From: Aquitalea aquatilis
GTDB taxonomy: Bacteria; Pseudomonadota; Gammaproteobacteria; Burkholderiales; Chromobacteriaceae
DNA: 64,000 bases
Direction of reading: 5' to 3'
Assembly: GCF_005155025.1 (NCBI RefSeq)
Contig: NZ_CP039731.1
Location: 2,666,001-2,730,000 of the forward strand
Part shown: positions 1 through 9,196 of the stretch, in pieces
How positions within the stretch are numbered: position 1 is the first letter of the stretch
Layout: every line of letters begins with the position of its first letter
Translations under genes and position numbers: made by a program
Notes under the pieces: generated by a model
What the model was told of the DNA's origin: nothing
Seen by the model: only the letters and a program-made list of their open reading frames with translations
Databases searched by the model: none

Positions 1-702
1 GAATGCCAGCAAGGCCGCCTGCCGCAAGGCGAGGAGATCCGGCTGCTGGACATCGGTGTGGGGGCCAATGCCATCTATCCCTTGCTCGCCCATGCCGAAT
101 ATGGCTGGAGCTGCGTCGGCGCCGATATCGACAAGGTGGCGCTGGCCAATTGCCAGGCCATCCTGGCGGCCAATCCGCAATTCGCCGCGCATATCGAATT
201 GCGCCACCAGCCGCACACCGATCAGATGTTCAGCCACATCATCGCCAGCGGCGAGCATTTCGATGTGACCATGTGCAATCCGCCCTTTCATGCCTCGCGG
301 GCGGAAGCTGCCGCCGGCAGCCAGCGCAAATGGCGCAATCTGGGCAAGACCGGGCCTAATCAGGGCAAACAGCCGCTGCTGAACTTCGGCGGCCAGGAAA
401 ACGAATTGTGCTATCCCGGTGGCGAACAGGCTTTTGTTGCCAGCATGATTAGCGAAAGTGTGCGCTTCGCCCGGCGTTGCTGCTGGTTCACCAGCCTGCT
501 GTCCAGCGCCGATAGTCTGCCGGCCTTGCGCCACGTCTTGCGTGAGGCCGGCGTCAAGCAAAGCCGGGTGCTGGACATGGCACAGGGGCAGAAGCGCAGC
601 CGGCTGCTGGCCTGGAGTTTCTGGGATGTCGCCGGACAGCAGGCCTGGGCGGCCCGTTACTGGACCGCGCAGGACAAAGCCCCGGCTGCCAGCCGGCGTT
701 GA
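1..702 (+). CDS. rlmF: 23S rRNA (adenine1618-N6)-methyltransferase, 5' end missing
   Basis: Methylates N6 of A1618 in 23S rRNA using S-adenosylmethionine (family knowledge). The frame is open from base 1, so the N-terminus lies outside the window and the ATG at 58 is internal. Seen: SAM-binding motif LLDIGVGAN at bases 46-72, followed by an acidic second-strand motif GADID, and the N6-adenine methyltransferase signature NPPF within CNPPFHAS near 274-297. The RlmF-typical stretch with RKWRNLGK follows. The C-terminal half runs to the TGA at 700-702. No partner genes are apparent; the next gene is a phosphatase 57 bases on. The family assignment is firm because the NPPFHAS context is specific to RlmF/YbiN. 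Confidence 0.9.
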   Translation, partial: ECQQGRLPQGEEIRLLDIGVGANAIYPLLAHAEYGWSCVGADIDKVALANCQAILAANPQFAAHIELRHQPHTDQMFSHIIASGEHFDVTMCNPPFHASRAEAAAGSQRKWRNLGKTGPNQGKQPLLNFGGQENELCYPGGEQAFVASMISESVRFARRCCWFTSLLSSADSLPALRHVLREAGVKQSRVLDMAQGQKRSRLLAWSFWDVAGQQAWAARYWTAQDKAPAASRR

Positions 703-759
703 TTGGTTTATGGTGAAAGCAGGTGGCAGCAATGCGGCCAGCACGGAGTAGCGCCAGAC

Positions 760-1254
760 ATGAAGCAACATTACGCAGTCTTGATGGTTTGCATGGGCAA
801 TATCTGCCGTTCGCCCACGGCCGAAGGAGTGTTGCGCGCCCATTTGCAGCAGGCTGGCCTGGCCGGGCAGGTGACTGTGGATTCGGCCGGCACCCATGCC
901 TACCATCTTGGAGAAGCACCCGACCCGCGCAGCTGCAAGGCGGCCTTGCGCCGCGGCTATGATCTGTCGGCACAGCGTGCCCGGCAGGTGAGTGCGGCCG
1001 ATTTTCAGCGTTTCGACCTGATTCTGGCGGCCGATCGGGCCAATATGACCGCCTTGCGCGCACAGTGCCCGCCAGACAGCCTGGCCCGGCTCGACTTCAT
1101 CCTGGCTCCGCTGGATCATGTGCCGGCACTGGAGGTCCCCGATCCCTACTATGGCGGCCCCGGCGGTTTTGACCGGGTACTGGACCTGATCGAACAGGCG
1201 AGTGCGCTCTGGGTCGACCGGCTGCGGCAAACGCTGCGCGCGGCGGCCGACTGA
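760..1254 (+). CDS. Low-molecular-weight protein-tyrosine phosphatase
   Basis: Cytoplasmic phosphatase of 164 residues, the normal length of the family, expected to remove phosphate from tyrosine residues or small phosphoesters. The P-loop C-x5-R-S is seen as CMGNICRS (C11, R17) and the general-acid aspartate is in DPYYGG (D128). The ATG at 760 is chosen because it places the P-loop about ten residues from the N-terminus, as in the family, and GGAG precedes it at 744-747; an upstream in-frame start at 703 would add an unconserved extension. In other bacteria such enzymes partner with tyrosine kinases of exopolysaccharide export, but no such genes are nearby, so the substrate is unknown. Confidence 0.88.
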   Translation: MKQHYAVLMVCMGNICRSPTAEGVLRAHLQQAGLAGQVTVDSAGTHAYHLGEAPDPRSCKAALRRGYDLSAQRARQVSAADFQRFDLILAADRANMTALRAQCPPDSLARLDFILAPLDHVPALEVPDPYYGGPGGFDRVLDLIEQASALWVDRLRQTLRAAAD

Positions 1255-1336
1255 TTATCTTGGCATAAGACGGGTGGGGCTTTAAGCTAGGCACCTGTAT
1301 AAAGCTGGCATGGCCGGCATGTTTGCAAGGAAATAA

Positions 1337-2026
1337 ATGGGACAGTTTTCGCGGGAACCATTGGCACCAATGGAAGTGGTACCCAGCCATAACGCAGATG
1401 TCATCCTGCCACGCCAGACCGGACGCACCCCGCTGGCCCGCCAGACCGTGATCGTGGTGGGTTCGTCCACCGGTGGCACCGAAGCCTTGCGCGTGCTGCT
1501 CAGCGCGCTGCCAGCCACCATGCCGCCCATTCTGGTGACGCAGCACATGCCCGAGCTGTTTACCAAATCTTTTGCTGCCCGGCTTGATTCACTGTGCCAG
1601 TTGCAGGTCAAGGAAGCCGAGGATGGCGAACGGCTGCAAGCCGGCACGGTGTATATCGCCCCCGGTCACTCGCACTTGCTGCTCAAGTCGGCTCCCACCA
1701 TCGGTTATGCCACCTCGCTGCATCAAGGCCCGCCGGTCAATCGCCACCGGCCCTCGGTCGATGTGCTGTTCCGCTCGGCCGCCAATCTGGCCGGCAAGAA
1801 CTGTATCGGCGTCATCCTTACCGGTATGGGGCGCGACGGTGCGCAAGGCATGCTGGAACTGAAAGAAGCCGGGGCCTACAACATTGCCCAGGACGAAGCC
1901 AGCTGCGTGGTGTTTGGCATGCCCAAGGAAGCCATTGCGCTCAAGAGCCAGCACGAAATATTGCCGCTCACCTCCATCGCCAGCCGTCTTGTCGCGCTGG
2001 TCGCCCAACGCCAGCCAACCGTATAG
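1337..2026 (+). CDS. Stand-alone CheB-type methylesterase domain
   Basis: Protein of 229 residues that consists of the CheB catalytic domain without the usual N-terminal receiver. Seen: the nucleophile motif GSSTGG (S44), TQHMP (H70) and GMGRDGA (D167), matching the Ser-His-Asp triad of CheB. CheB removes methyl groups from, or deamidates, glutamates of chemoreceptors. About 35 unconserved residues precede the domain. The gene starts 82 bases after the phosphatase gene, and the sigma-54 activator that heads the flagellar cluster follows after 9 bases, so the two are probably co-transcribed. Without a receiver it cannot be switched by CheA phosphorylation in the classical way; constitutive activity or a different partner is inferred. 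Confidence 0.85.
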   Translation: MGQFSREPLAPMEVVPSHNADVILPRQTGRTPLARQTVIVVGSSTGGTEALRVLLSALPATMPPILVTQHMPELFTKSFAARLDSLCQLQVKEAEDGERLQAGTVYIAPGHSHLLLKSAPTIGYATSLHQGPPVNRHRPSVDVLFRSAANLAGKNCIGVILTGMGRDGAQGMLELKEAGAYNIAQDEASCVVFGMPKEAIALKSQHEILPLTSIASRLVALVAQRQPTV

Positions 2027-2035
2027 AAACCCGCG

Positions 2036-3409
2036 ATGAAGTTGCCCATTCTTGTAGTCGAAGACGACGCTGACCTGCGCGAAGCCATTGTCGACACCCT
2101 CAGCCTGGCAGGTTATCCCACGCTGGAAGCCGGTGATGGCAGCGCAGCCCTGCTGCAACTGAAGAAAACCCCGGTGGGGCTGATCATCTCCGATGCCCAG
2201 ATGGCACCGATGGATGGCTACAGCCTGTTTGAAGAAGTAAAAATTCGTTATCCCGGCGTGCCCTTCATCCTGATGACTGCCTACGGCATCATCGAGCGCG
2301 CCATTGCGTTGCTGCGGGCCGGTGCCACCCACTACCTGCTGAAACCCTTCGAGCCAGCCAGCCTGATTGCCGAGGTGGAAAAACACATCCTGCAGCTGCC
2401 GGACAGCGCGCGCGATGAAACCATCGCCGAATCGCCACAAATGCGTCAGCTGCTGGCGTTGGCCAGCCGCGTAGCCGGCAGCGATGCCAGCGTGATGATC
2501 ACCGGCCCCAGCGGTGCCGGCAAGGAAGTGCTGGCGCGTTACATTCATCGTCATTCGCGCCGCCATGAAGGGGCGTTTGTGGCGGTGAATTGCGCCGCTA
2601 TCCCGGACAATCTGCTCGAGTCCACCTTGTTCGGCCACGAAAAAGGCGCGTTTACCGGCGCAGCCCAGGCCTTGCCCGGCAAGTTCGAACAGGCGCAGGG
2701 CGGCACCATCCTGCTGGATGAAGTCACCGAAATGCCGCTGTCGCTGCAGGCCAAGCTGCTGCGGGTATTGCAGGAGCGCGAAGTAGAGCGGGTGGGCAGC
2801 ACCCGCACCATCAAGCTGGATATCCGCGTGCTGGCTACCTCCAACCGCGATGTGGCGGGCGAGGTGGAAGCCGGGCGCTTTCGCGAAGACCTGTATTTCC
2901 GCCTGAACGTATTCCCGCTGCGCATTCCGGCGCTGGCCGAGCGGCGCGAGGACATCCTGCCGCTGGCACGGCTTGTGCTTAAGAAGTACGCTGAAGCCGC
3001 CGGGCGTTCCGGATTAAGCCTTTCCGAAGAGGCTGAACGTCATTTGACGGCCTATAGTTGGGAAGGTAACATCCGCGAATTGGAAAACGTCATGCAGCGG
3101 GCGGTGATTCTTGCCGCCGGGCCGGCAATTCTTGCCGGCGACCTGTTGCTGGATGATGTTTCCGGTTCGACACCGCTTACCCGGACAGAAACCACCGTTC
3201 CGCCTATCATGTCTGCAGAATCAGATATGAAAACGCTGGAAAAACGTCATATTCTGGATACACTGGCTGCAGTTGGAGGAGTCAAGAAACTCGCCGCCGA
3301 AAAACTGGGCATCAGCGAACGCACCTTGCGCTACAAATTGCAGCGCTACCGCGAGGAAGATGGCCAGGAAGTGGACCCGGATGACCTGGACGTACGCAGT
3401 ACGGAGTAG
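2036..3409 (+). CDS. Sigma-54-dependent response regulator, FlrC/FleR-like flagellar activator
   Basis: NtrC-class activator of 457 residues. The receiver spans about residues 1-118, with acidic pocket D10-D11, phosphoacceptor D53, T81 and K103. The AAA+ domain spans about 132-360, with Walker [10 protein letters not shown] (157-164; the usual form is GESGTGKE), the sigma-54 contact loop GAFTGA (204-209), Walker B TILLDEVTEM and an arginine-finger region. A Fis-type helix-turn-helix lies near the C-terminus (KLAAEKLGISERTLRYKLQRY). Its place directly before fliE indicates control of class III/middle flagellar genes, like FlrC or FleR. No cognate sensor kinase gene is present in the window. 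A sigma-54-like promoter before fliK at 13037 is a plausible target. Confidence 0.88.
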   Translation: MKLPILVVEDDADLREAIVDTLSLAGYPTLEAGDGSAALLQLKKTPVGLIISDAQMAPMDGYSLFEEVKIRYPGVPFILMTAYGIIERAIALLRAGATHYLLKPFEPASLIAEVEKHILQLPDSARDETIAESPQMRQLLALASRVAGSDASVMITGPSGAGKEVLARYIHRHSRRHEGAFVAVNCAAIPDNLLESTLFGHEKGAFTGAAQALPGKFEQAQGGTILLDEVTEMPLSLQAKLLRVLQEREVERVGSTRTIKLDIRVLATSNRDVAGEVEAGRFREDLYFRLNVFPLRIPALAERREDILPLARLVLKKYAEAAGRSGLSLSEEAERHLTAYSWEGNIRELENVMQRAVILAAGPAILAGDLLLDDVSGSTPLTRTETTVPPIMSAESDMKTLEKRHILDTLAAVGGVKKLAAEKLGISERTLRYKLQRYREEDGQEVDPDDLDVRSTE

Positions 3410-3411
3410 CC

Positions 3412-3732
3412 ATGTCGATTAATAATGTAGACCAGATGTTGAGCGAGCTGCGGGCCGCGTCGGCCCTGGCTGGCGGCAAGCCGGCCGCGCAGTCGCAGGA
3501 CGCGTCGCAAGTTGACTTTGCCGATGTTCTCAAATCCACGATTGAGCAGGTCAATTCTGCTCAGCAAACTTCGCAGGAAATGCAGAAGCAGTTCGAGTTG
3601 GGAGATGAGGGGGTTAACCTGCAGGACGTGATGGTCTCCTTGCAGAAAGCCAGCCTGTCGTTCCAGACAATGGTCCAGGCGCGCAACAAGCTGGTGTCCG
3701 CCTATCAGGAAATCATGAATACCCAGGTGTAG
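3412..3732 (+). CDS. fliE: Flagellar hook-basal body protein FliE
   Basis: Small rod-base protein of 106 residues that joins the MS ring to the proximal rod and is itself exported by the flagellar type III apparatus. The N-terminal half is polar and low in complexity; the conserved C-terminal half contains the family pattern VNLQDVMVSLQKASLSFQTMVQARNK-like in parts (VNLQDVM, SFQTMVQARNKLV) ending in YQEIM. Length matches the family. It starts 2 bases after the activator gene, so it is probably co-transcribed with it, and is followed by fliF after 60 bases. Confidence 0.95.
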   Translation: MSINNVDQMLSELRAASALAGGKPAAQSQDASQVDFADVLKSTIEQVNSAQQTSQEMQKQFELGDEGVNLQDVMVSLQKASLSFQTMVQARNKLVSAYQEIMNTQV

Positions 3733-3792
3733 CCTGGCCGAATACATATCCATGTTGCCGGCAGTGGCTGCGCTTGAAACTAAAACCACTGT

Positions 3793-5553
3793 ATGGCTGA
3801 TCTGGCAGAACAAAACGCGACTCCTGTTTGGCGAACCCGGCTTAACGATGCGTCTGATCGTTTCAAGTCGCTTCCCAACAATAAAAAAATCCTCTTCCTG
3901 GTGGCCTTGGCCGCCCTTTTCTCTGTCATTGTCGGCGCGGCGGTGCTCAATCGTCAGCCCAGCTACAAAATCCTGTTTTCCAATATTGCCGACCGCGACG
4001 GCGGTCAGGTTACGGCTGCCTTGCAGCAAATGAACATTCCCTATCAGCTGGGCGATGGCGGCACCGTGTCCGTGCCGTCAGACAAGGTCTACGATGCCCG
4101 TCTGCGGCTGGCGGCCCAGGGGTTGCCCAAGGCGGGTGGCGTCGGCTTCGAGCTGATGGACAACCAGAAATTCGGCATCAGTCAGTTTGCCGAGCAAGTC
4201 AACTATCAGCGCGCCATCGAGGGTGAGCTGGCGCGCACCATCGAAGCCATCGGCTCGGTGGAAACGGCCCGCATCCATATCGCCATCCCCAAGCAAAGCG
4301 TCTTTGTGCGCGACCAGCAGCAGCCCACCGCATCGGTCATGCTCAATCTGTTCCGTGGCCGCACCATGGACCAGGGGCAGGTGGCCGGCATCGTGCATCT
4401 GGTGTCCAGTGCCGTGCCCAATCTGCCGGTGAAGAACGTCACCGTGGTCGATCAGGACGGCAATATGCTGTCCAAGCTGTCCGACAAAGACACCGCCGGC
4501 ATGGACCAGACCCAGCTGGGCTATGTGCGTCAGGTGGAGGATGGCTATGTCAAACGTATCGAAAGTATTCTTGAGCCCATTTTTGGCCAGGGCAATATCC
4601 ACGCCCAGGTAACGGCCAATGTGGACTTCTCCGAAGTGGAGCAGACTTCAGAAAGCTACCGCCCCAACTCCACGCCGAATCCCTCGGCCACCCGTAGCCA
4701 GCAGATCGTCGAACGGCTGGGCAGTGGTGCGGCCAACGCGGGTGGCGTGCCGGGAGCCTTGTCCAATCAGCCGCCGTCATCCGCTTCGGCGCCGATCACC
4801 CTGCCGCCGGGGGCGGCTCCGGGGACCGCCACCTTGTCCGGCCAGGCCATGGGGCAGTCCGGTGCGCTGGAACGCGACATCACCACCAATTACGAAGTGG
4901 ACAAGACCATCCAGCACACCAAGATGCCGCAAGGTGTGGTGAAGCGCCTGTCCGCTGCCGTGGTGGTCAATTATCGCAAGATGCCCGACAAGGCCGGCGA
5001 GGTGAAACCGACGCCGCTGACCGCCCAGGAAATCCAGCAGATCAATAATCTGGTCAAGGAAACCATGGGCTACAACAGTCAGCGCGGCGATACGCTGAAT
5101 GTGGTGAATGCCGCCTTTGCCGATGCCGCCGTGCCGGTCACCATGCAGGAAAAAGTCACCGATTATCTGAGCAGCAATGCCTCCAGCCTGATCAAATACG
5201 CCTTGTTGACCATAGCCGTGCTGTATCTGCTGTTTGGTGTGGTGCGGCCTATCGTCAAGGACCTGGTCAAGCCGGTGGAAGCCGGCAAGAAGGGTGCCGA
5301 TGGCCGTCCGGCTACCGATGCCGGTGGTCGTCTGCTGGCGGTAGCCGGGGATGATGAAGGTGGCGCTGCGGCGGCTGCAACCGCTGGTGGCAAGGCCGTG
5401 GCGGGCACCAATCCCGATGGCACGCCGGAAAGTCCCAAGGACGCCCAGATGCGTCAGTACAACCTTAATCTGGAAGCCGCGCGAGAGCTGGTGAAGTCTG
5501 ATCCGCGCATGGCCGCCCAGATCATCAAGGAATGGATCAGCTCCGATGAGTGA
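3793..5553 (+). CDS. fliF: Flagellar M-ring protein FliF
   Basis: Builds the MS ring in the inner membrane on which motor, switch and export gate assemble. At 586 residues it has the usual length. Transmembrane segment 1 lies near residues 31-50 (FLVALAALFSVIVG) and segment 2 near 465-487 (IKYALLTIAVLYLLF). Between them is the periplasmic ring-forming region with the YscJ/FliF-type stretch QKFGISQFAEQVNYQRA, then a low-complexity Ala/Gly/Pro/Ser linker around residues 300-350. The C-terminal tail (SDPRMAAQIIKEWI) is the FliG-binding helix. It overlaps fliG by 8 bases, which suggests translational coupling. Confidence 0.96.
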   Translation: MADLAEQNATPVWRTRLNDASDRFKSLPNNKKILFLVALAALFSVIVGAAVLNRQPSYKILFSNIADRDGGQVTAALQQMNIPYQLGDGGTVSVPSDKVYDARLRLAAQGLPKAGGVGFELMDNQKFGISQFAEQVNYQRAIEGELARTIEAIGSVETARIHIAIPKQSVFVRDQQQPTASVMLNLFRGRTMDQGQVAGIVHLVSSAVPNLPVKNVTVVDQDGNMLSKLSDKDTAGMDQTQLGYVRQVEDGYVKRIESILEPIFGQGNIHAQVTANVDFSEVEQTSESYRPNSTPNPSATRSQQIVERLGSGAANAGGVPGALSNQPPSSASAPITLPPGAAPGTATLSGQAMGQSGALERDITTNYEVDKTIQHTKMPQGVVKRLSAAVVVNYRKMPDKAGEVKPTPLTAQEIQQINNLVKETMGYNSQRGDTLNVVNAAFADAAVPVTMQEKVTDYLSSNASSLIKYALLTIAVLYLLFGVVRPIVKDLVKPVEAGKKGADGRPATDAGGRLLAVAGDDEGGAAAAATAGGKAVAGTNPDGTPESPKDAQMRQYNLNLEAARELVKSDPRMAAQIIKEWISSDE

Positions 5554-6544
5554 TAACGGTGTGCATCGCAGTGCCGTCCTGCTGTTCAGCCTGGGTCAGG
5601 CCGAGGCGGTAGAGGTGTTCAAGTATCTGGGGCCGAAGGAAGTGCAGAAGATTTCGCTGGCCATGGCGGCCATCAATAATCTCAGCTACGACCAGATCGA
5701 CGACATCGTCGGCAAATTCCGCGAAGAATGCGCGGCGCGCGCCAGCATCGGCGCTTCGGACGAATACTTGCGCAATGTGCTGATCGAGGCGCTGGGGCCG
5801 GACAAGGCAGCCAACCTGCTGGACAAGATCATGCAGGGCAACGACCACAGCGGTATCGAAAGCCTGAAGTGGATGGACCCGTCCTCTGCGGCCGATCTGA
5901 TCCGTCACGAGCACCCGCAGATCATCGCCACCATTCTGGTCCATCTGGAGCCGGACCTGTCCAGCTCCATTCTGGCCTTCTTCCCCGAGCGGCTGCGCAA
6001 CGAGGTACTGATCCGTACAGCCACGCTGGAAGGCGTACAGCCACAGGCCCTGCGCGAGCTGAACGATGTGCTCACCCAGCTGTTGTCCGGTTCGGACCGT
6101 ATCAAGAAGAGTGCTTCCGGCGGCATCAGCCTTACCGCGGAAATCCTCAACTTCATGGGTTCCAATGTGGAAGGCTCGGCGCTCAACTACATTCGCGAGT
6201 ACGACCCGGAGCTGGCGCAGCGCATCCAGGACAAGATGTTCGTGTTCGAGAACATCCTCGACATCGACGACCGCTCGATTCAGACCATTCTGCGCGAAGT
6301 ACAGTCGGATTCGCTGGTGGTTGCACTCAAGGGCACCAGTGCCGAGCTTAAGGACAAGATCTTCCGCAATATGTCACAGCGAGCTGCCGAAATGCTGCGG
6401 GACGATCTGGAATCCAAGGGGCCGGTCAAACTGTCCGAGGTGGAAGCCGAGCAGAAGGAAATCCTCAAAGTCGTACGCAAACTGGCCGACGATGGCCAGA
6501 TCGTGCTAGGCAGCAAGGGTGGTGACGAAGGCCTTGTCGAATAA
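5546..6544 (+). CDS. fliG: Flagellar motor switch protein FliG
   Basis: Cytoplasmic rotor protein of 332 residues, the usual length, that binds FliF and interacts with the MotA stator to generate torque. N-terminal, middle and C-terminal domains are recognisable: an early KYLGPKEVQKIS-like helix, the EHPQ surface motif in the middle domain (HEHPQIIATIL), and a charged torque helix in the C-terminal domain (residues around 275-300, with SQRAAEMLRDDLESKGPV). The ATG is used although it lies 8 bases inside fliF. It overlaps fliH by 26 bases. This tight packing continues through the export ATPase genes. Confidence 0.96.
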   Translation: MSDNGVHRSAVLLFSLGQAEAVEVFKYLGPKEVQKISLAMAAINNLSYDQIDDIVGKFREECAARASIGASDEYLRNVLIEALGPDKAANLLDKIMQGNDHSGIESLKWMDPSSAADLIRHEHPQIIATILVHLEPDLSSSILAFFPERLRNEVLIRTATLEGVQPQALRELNDVLTQLLSGSDRIKKSASGGISLTAEILNFMGSNVEGSALNYIREYDPELAQRIQDKMFVFENILDIDDRSIQTILREVQSDSLVVALKGTSAELKDKIFRNMSQRAAEMLRDDLESKGPVKLSEVEAEQKEILKVVRKLADDGQIVLGSKGGDEGLVE

Positions 6545-7337
6545 TCCGATTATTCCGGGCGAGCAACTGCAAGGCTGGAGCAGCTGGACCCCGGCCGAGC
6601 TAACCCATGACGATGGCGAATTCAGCCCGAGCCAATTGGCCGGGCTGGATGCCTTGCGCCGTCACCTGGAACAGGCCCCCACCGCCGCTGCGGCTGAAAT
6701 GGCCGAAGACCAGGCCGATGCCGCAGCAGCCGCGGCGGAAGCCGCCGCGCAGGAAGAGGCGGTTGGCTATCCCACCGCATCCGAACTGGAAGCCATTCAT
6801 CAGGAAGCCTGGCAAACCGGCTACGACGAAGGCGTGCAGGCAGGCCATGCCGAAGGGCTGTCACGCGGCATGCAGCTGGGGCACGACCAGGCCAGTGAAC
6901 AGTTTGCCCAGTTGTGGACGCCGCTGCAGGAGCTGTCCGGCAATTTCGCCCGCGAACTGGCACGGATGGAAGAAGAACTCTCCGGCTCGCTGCTTAAGCT
7001 GGCCATGCAATTGGCCGAGCGGCTGACTGGCGAGCACATCGCCCACAGCGACACCGCCATCGTCGCGCAGCTGCGCCAGGTGCTGGGCGAATTGCCCGCC
7101 ACCATGAGTCAGGCGCGCCTGCGGGTCAATCCGGCCGATCTGGCCGCCGCCCGTGCATTCTTGCAGCAGGAAACACCGGAAACCCAGTGGCAATGGATAG
7201 AGGACGCGCATATCCAGCGCGGTGGCTGCATCGTCGATACCTCGTCGCTGCAGCTGGACCTGCGGCTGGCGTCACGGCTGGCTGCGCTGAGCAGTGCCCT
7301 GGGGCTGGATGCCGCACAAGATGACCTCGCTGATTGA
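6519..7337 (+). CDS. fliH: Flagellar assembly protein FliH
   Basis: Negative regulator and stator-like partner of the export ATPase FliI, 272 residues. The N-terminal half is Ala/Glu-rich; a glycine-repeat helix ([23 protein letters not shown], seen as G-x3-G spacing) and a coiled-coil region precede the conserved C-terminal FliI-binding domain ending in [16 protein letters not shown]. Start is uncertain: GTG codons at 6519 and 6522 and a TTG at 6534 all overlap the end of fliG. GTG 6519 is used because AGG lies 8 bases upstream. Its end overlaps the start of fliI. Confidence 0.9.
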   Translation: MVTKALSNNPIIPGEQLQGWSSWTPAELTHDDGEFSPSQLAGLDALRRHLEQAPTAAAAEMAEDQADAAAAAAEAAAQEEAVGYPTASELEAIHQEAWQTGYDEGVQAGHAEGLSRGMQLGHDQASEQFAQLWTPLQELSGNFARELARMEEELSGSLLKLAMQLAERLTGEHIAHSDTAIVAQLRQVLGELPATMSQARLRVNPADLAAARAFLQQETPETQWQWIEDAHIQRGGCIVDTSSLQLDLRLASRLAALSSALGLDAAQDDLAD

Positions 7338-8712
7338 TCGACAACGCGCCTTTCTGGGCGATTGCGGCCGCGCCGCGCAAGAGGCTGCGCTGTGGCAACC
7401 CTGCGGCCGGCTGCTGCGCGTCACCGGCATGGTGATGGAAGCCACCGGCATCAAGCTGCCGGTAGGCAGCGCCTGTCAGGTAGAACTGGCCGACAAGCAT
7501 GTGGTGGAAGCGGAAGTCGTGGGTTTTTCCGGCGACCGCGTCTATCTGATGCCGCTGGCCAATGTCCACGGCCTGTTGCCCGGCACGCCGGTGCGTCCGC
7601 TGGCACCGTTGCACCCGCCCTGTTACGGGCAGAATGTGGTGTCCGCTCGCGTCAATGGCCCGGCCGGTCGCCAGGTGCCGGTGGGTGAAAGCCTGCTGGG
7701 GCGTATTCTCGATTCTCTGGGCCGGCCTCTGGATGGCAAGGGCCCCATCCATCCCGAAGCTTATTTTCCCCTGCATAGCCAGCCGATGAATCCGCTGGAC
7801 CGTTCGCCGGTCAAGCAGGTGCTGGATGTGGGCGTACGCGCCATCAATGGCCTGCTGACTGTCGGGCGTGGCCAGCGGCTGGGCCTGTTTGCCGGCTCGG
7901 GCGTCGGCAAGTCGGTACTGCTGGGCATGATGGCGCGCTTTACCCGCGCCGATGTGGTGGTGGTGGGGCTGATTGGCGAGCGGGGTCGCGAGGTCAAGGA
8001 CTTCATCGAAAACATCCTGGGCGAGGAGGGTATCGCCCGCGCCGTGGTGGTGGCCGCCCCGGCGGACATGCCGCCGCTGATGCGTCTGCACGGTGCGGCT
8101 TATGCCACGGCACTGGCTGAATATTTCCGCGCGCAGGGCAAGGACGTGCTGTTGCTGATGGACTCTGTCACCCGCTATGCCATGGCCCAGCGCGAAATCG
8201 CCCTGGCCATCGGCGAGCCGCCAGTGACCAAGGGCTACCCGCCGTCAGTATTTGCCCGGCTGCCGCAGCTGATCGAGCGCGCCGGTAATGCCGCCAACGG
8301 TGGTGGTTCCATCACTGGCTTCTATACCGTGCTGTCCGAAGGCGACGACCAGCAAGACCCGATTGCCGACTCGGCACGGGCCATTCTGGATGGCCACTTT
8401 GTGCTGTCGCGCGAACTGGCCGAGGCCGGGCACTATCCGGCCATCGATATCGAGCAGTCCATCAGCCGGGTGATGGTGGATGTGGTGCCGCCCAAACAGA
8501 TGGACCAGGCGCGCTATTTCAAGCAGCTGTATTCGCGTTATCAGCGCAATCGCGACCTGATCAGCGTGGGGGCCTATGTACCGGGCTCGGACCCGGTGCT
8601 GGACGAAGCCATGCGTCGCCAGTTGCAGATGACCAGCTTTCTGACCCAGCCCATGCACGAGTCACAGGACTACACCACCAGCCAGTTGCAACTGGACAGT
8701 GTGCTGTCGTAA
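7321..8712 (+). CDS. fliI: Flagellum-specific ATP synthase FliI
   Basis: Hexameric ATPase that unloads and feeds substrates to the flagellar export gate, related to the F1 beta subunit. Seen: Walker A GSGVGKS near residue 195, Walker [17 protein letters not shown], the FliI pattern [20 protein letters not shown], and a C-terminal domain with [22 protein letters not shown]. The start at ATG 7321 gives 463 residues; an in-frame ATG at 7309 and a GTG at 7294 are alternatives, all overlapping fliH. Its neighbours fliH and fliJ complete the ATPase complex. Confidence 0.96.
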   Translation: MTSLIDRQRAFLGDCGRAAQEAALWQPCGRLLRVTGMVMEATGIKLPVGSACQVELADKHVVEAEVVGFSGDRVYLMPLANVHGLLPGTPVRPLAPLHPPCYGQNVVSARVNGPAGRQVPVGESLLGRILDSLGRPLDGKGPIHPEAYFPLHSQPMNPLDRSPVKQVLDVGVRAINGLLTVGRGQRLGLFAGSGVGKSVLLGMMARFTRADVVVVGLIGERGREVKDFIENILGEEGIARAVVVAAPADMPPLMRLHGAAYATALAEYFRAQGKDVLLLMDSVTRYAMAQREIALAIGEPPVTKGYPPSVFARLPQLIERAGNAANGGGSITGFYTVLSEGDDQQDPIADSARAILDGHFVLSRELAEAGHYPAIDIEQSISRVMVDVVPPKQMDQARYFKQLYSRYQRNRDLISVGAYVPGSDPVLDEAMRRQLQMTSFLTQPMHESQDYTTSQLQLDSVLS

Positions 8713-8723
8713 GCGGCTAAGCC

Positions 8724-9173
8724 ATGGCGCAAAGCAAATACACTTTTCTGATCCAGCTGGCCGAGGACAAACAGGCCGCCGCCGCCGAACGCATGCGTCA
8801 GGCGCAGGCCAAGGTGCTGGAGGCAATGAACCGGCAGGAGCAGCTGGAAAATTTCCGCAATGAATACCGCGAGCGCTTAACCACCGGCGGAATGAAGGGC
8901 ATGAGCATTGCCCAGTGGCAGGACTTTCAGAAATTCCTTGGCCGGCTCGACGAAGCCGTACGTATCCAGCAGGGCGATACCGAATTCGCCAAGCAGCGTT
9001 TCATCATGGAACGCCAGGCCTGGCGCAACGAGCATAAAAAGCTCAAGGCCTATGAAAAGCTGCTGGAGCGGGAGCGCGAGCGCGAACAGCTGGTGCAGGC
9101 GCGGCGCGAGCAGAAAACCACCGATGAATTTGCCACCCGCCGCTTCTGGGACCAGACCCACGGCGAGGACTGA
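8724..9173 (+). CDS. fliJ: Flagellar export protein FliJ
   Basis: Export-apparatus stalk and general chaperone of 149 residues (family about 147). Almost wholly helical and charged: a long two-helix coiled coil with heptad-like Leu/Ala/Glu/Arg spacing (RMRQAQAKVLEAMNRQEQLE and a Glu/Arg-rich second helix), analogous to F1 gamma. It follows fliI by 11 bases and is the last gene of this flagellar block. Its stop at 9171-9173 faces the end of the iron-transport ATPase gene 23 bases away on the other strand; no hairpin terminator is visible in that gap. Confidence 0.93.
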   Translation: MAQSKYTFLIQLAEDKQAAAAERMRQAQAKVLEAMNRQEQLENFRNEYRERLTTGGMKGMSIAQWQDFQKFLGRLDEAVRIQQGDTEFAKQRFIMERQAWRNEHKKLKAYEKLLEREREREQLVQARREQKTTDEFATRRFWDQTHGED

Positions 9174-9196
9174 GCCTCGCCGCTGTTGTCACTGGC

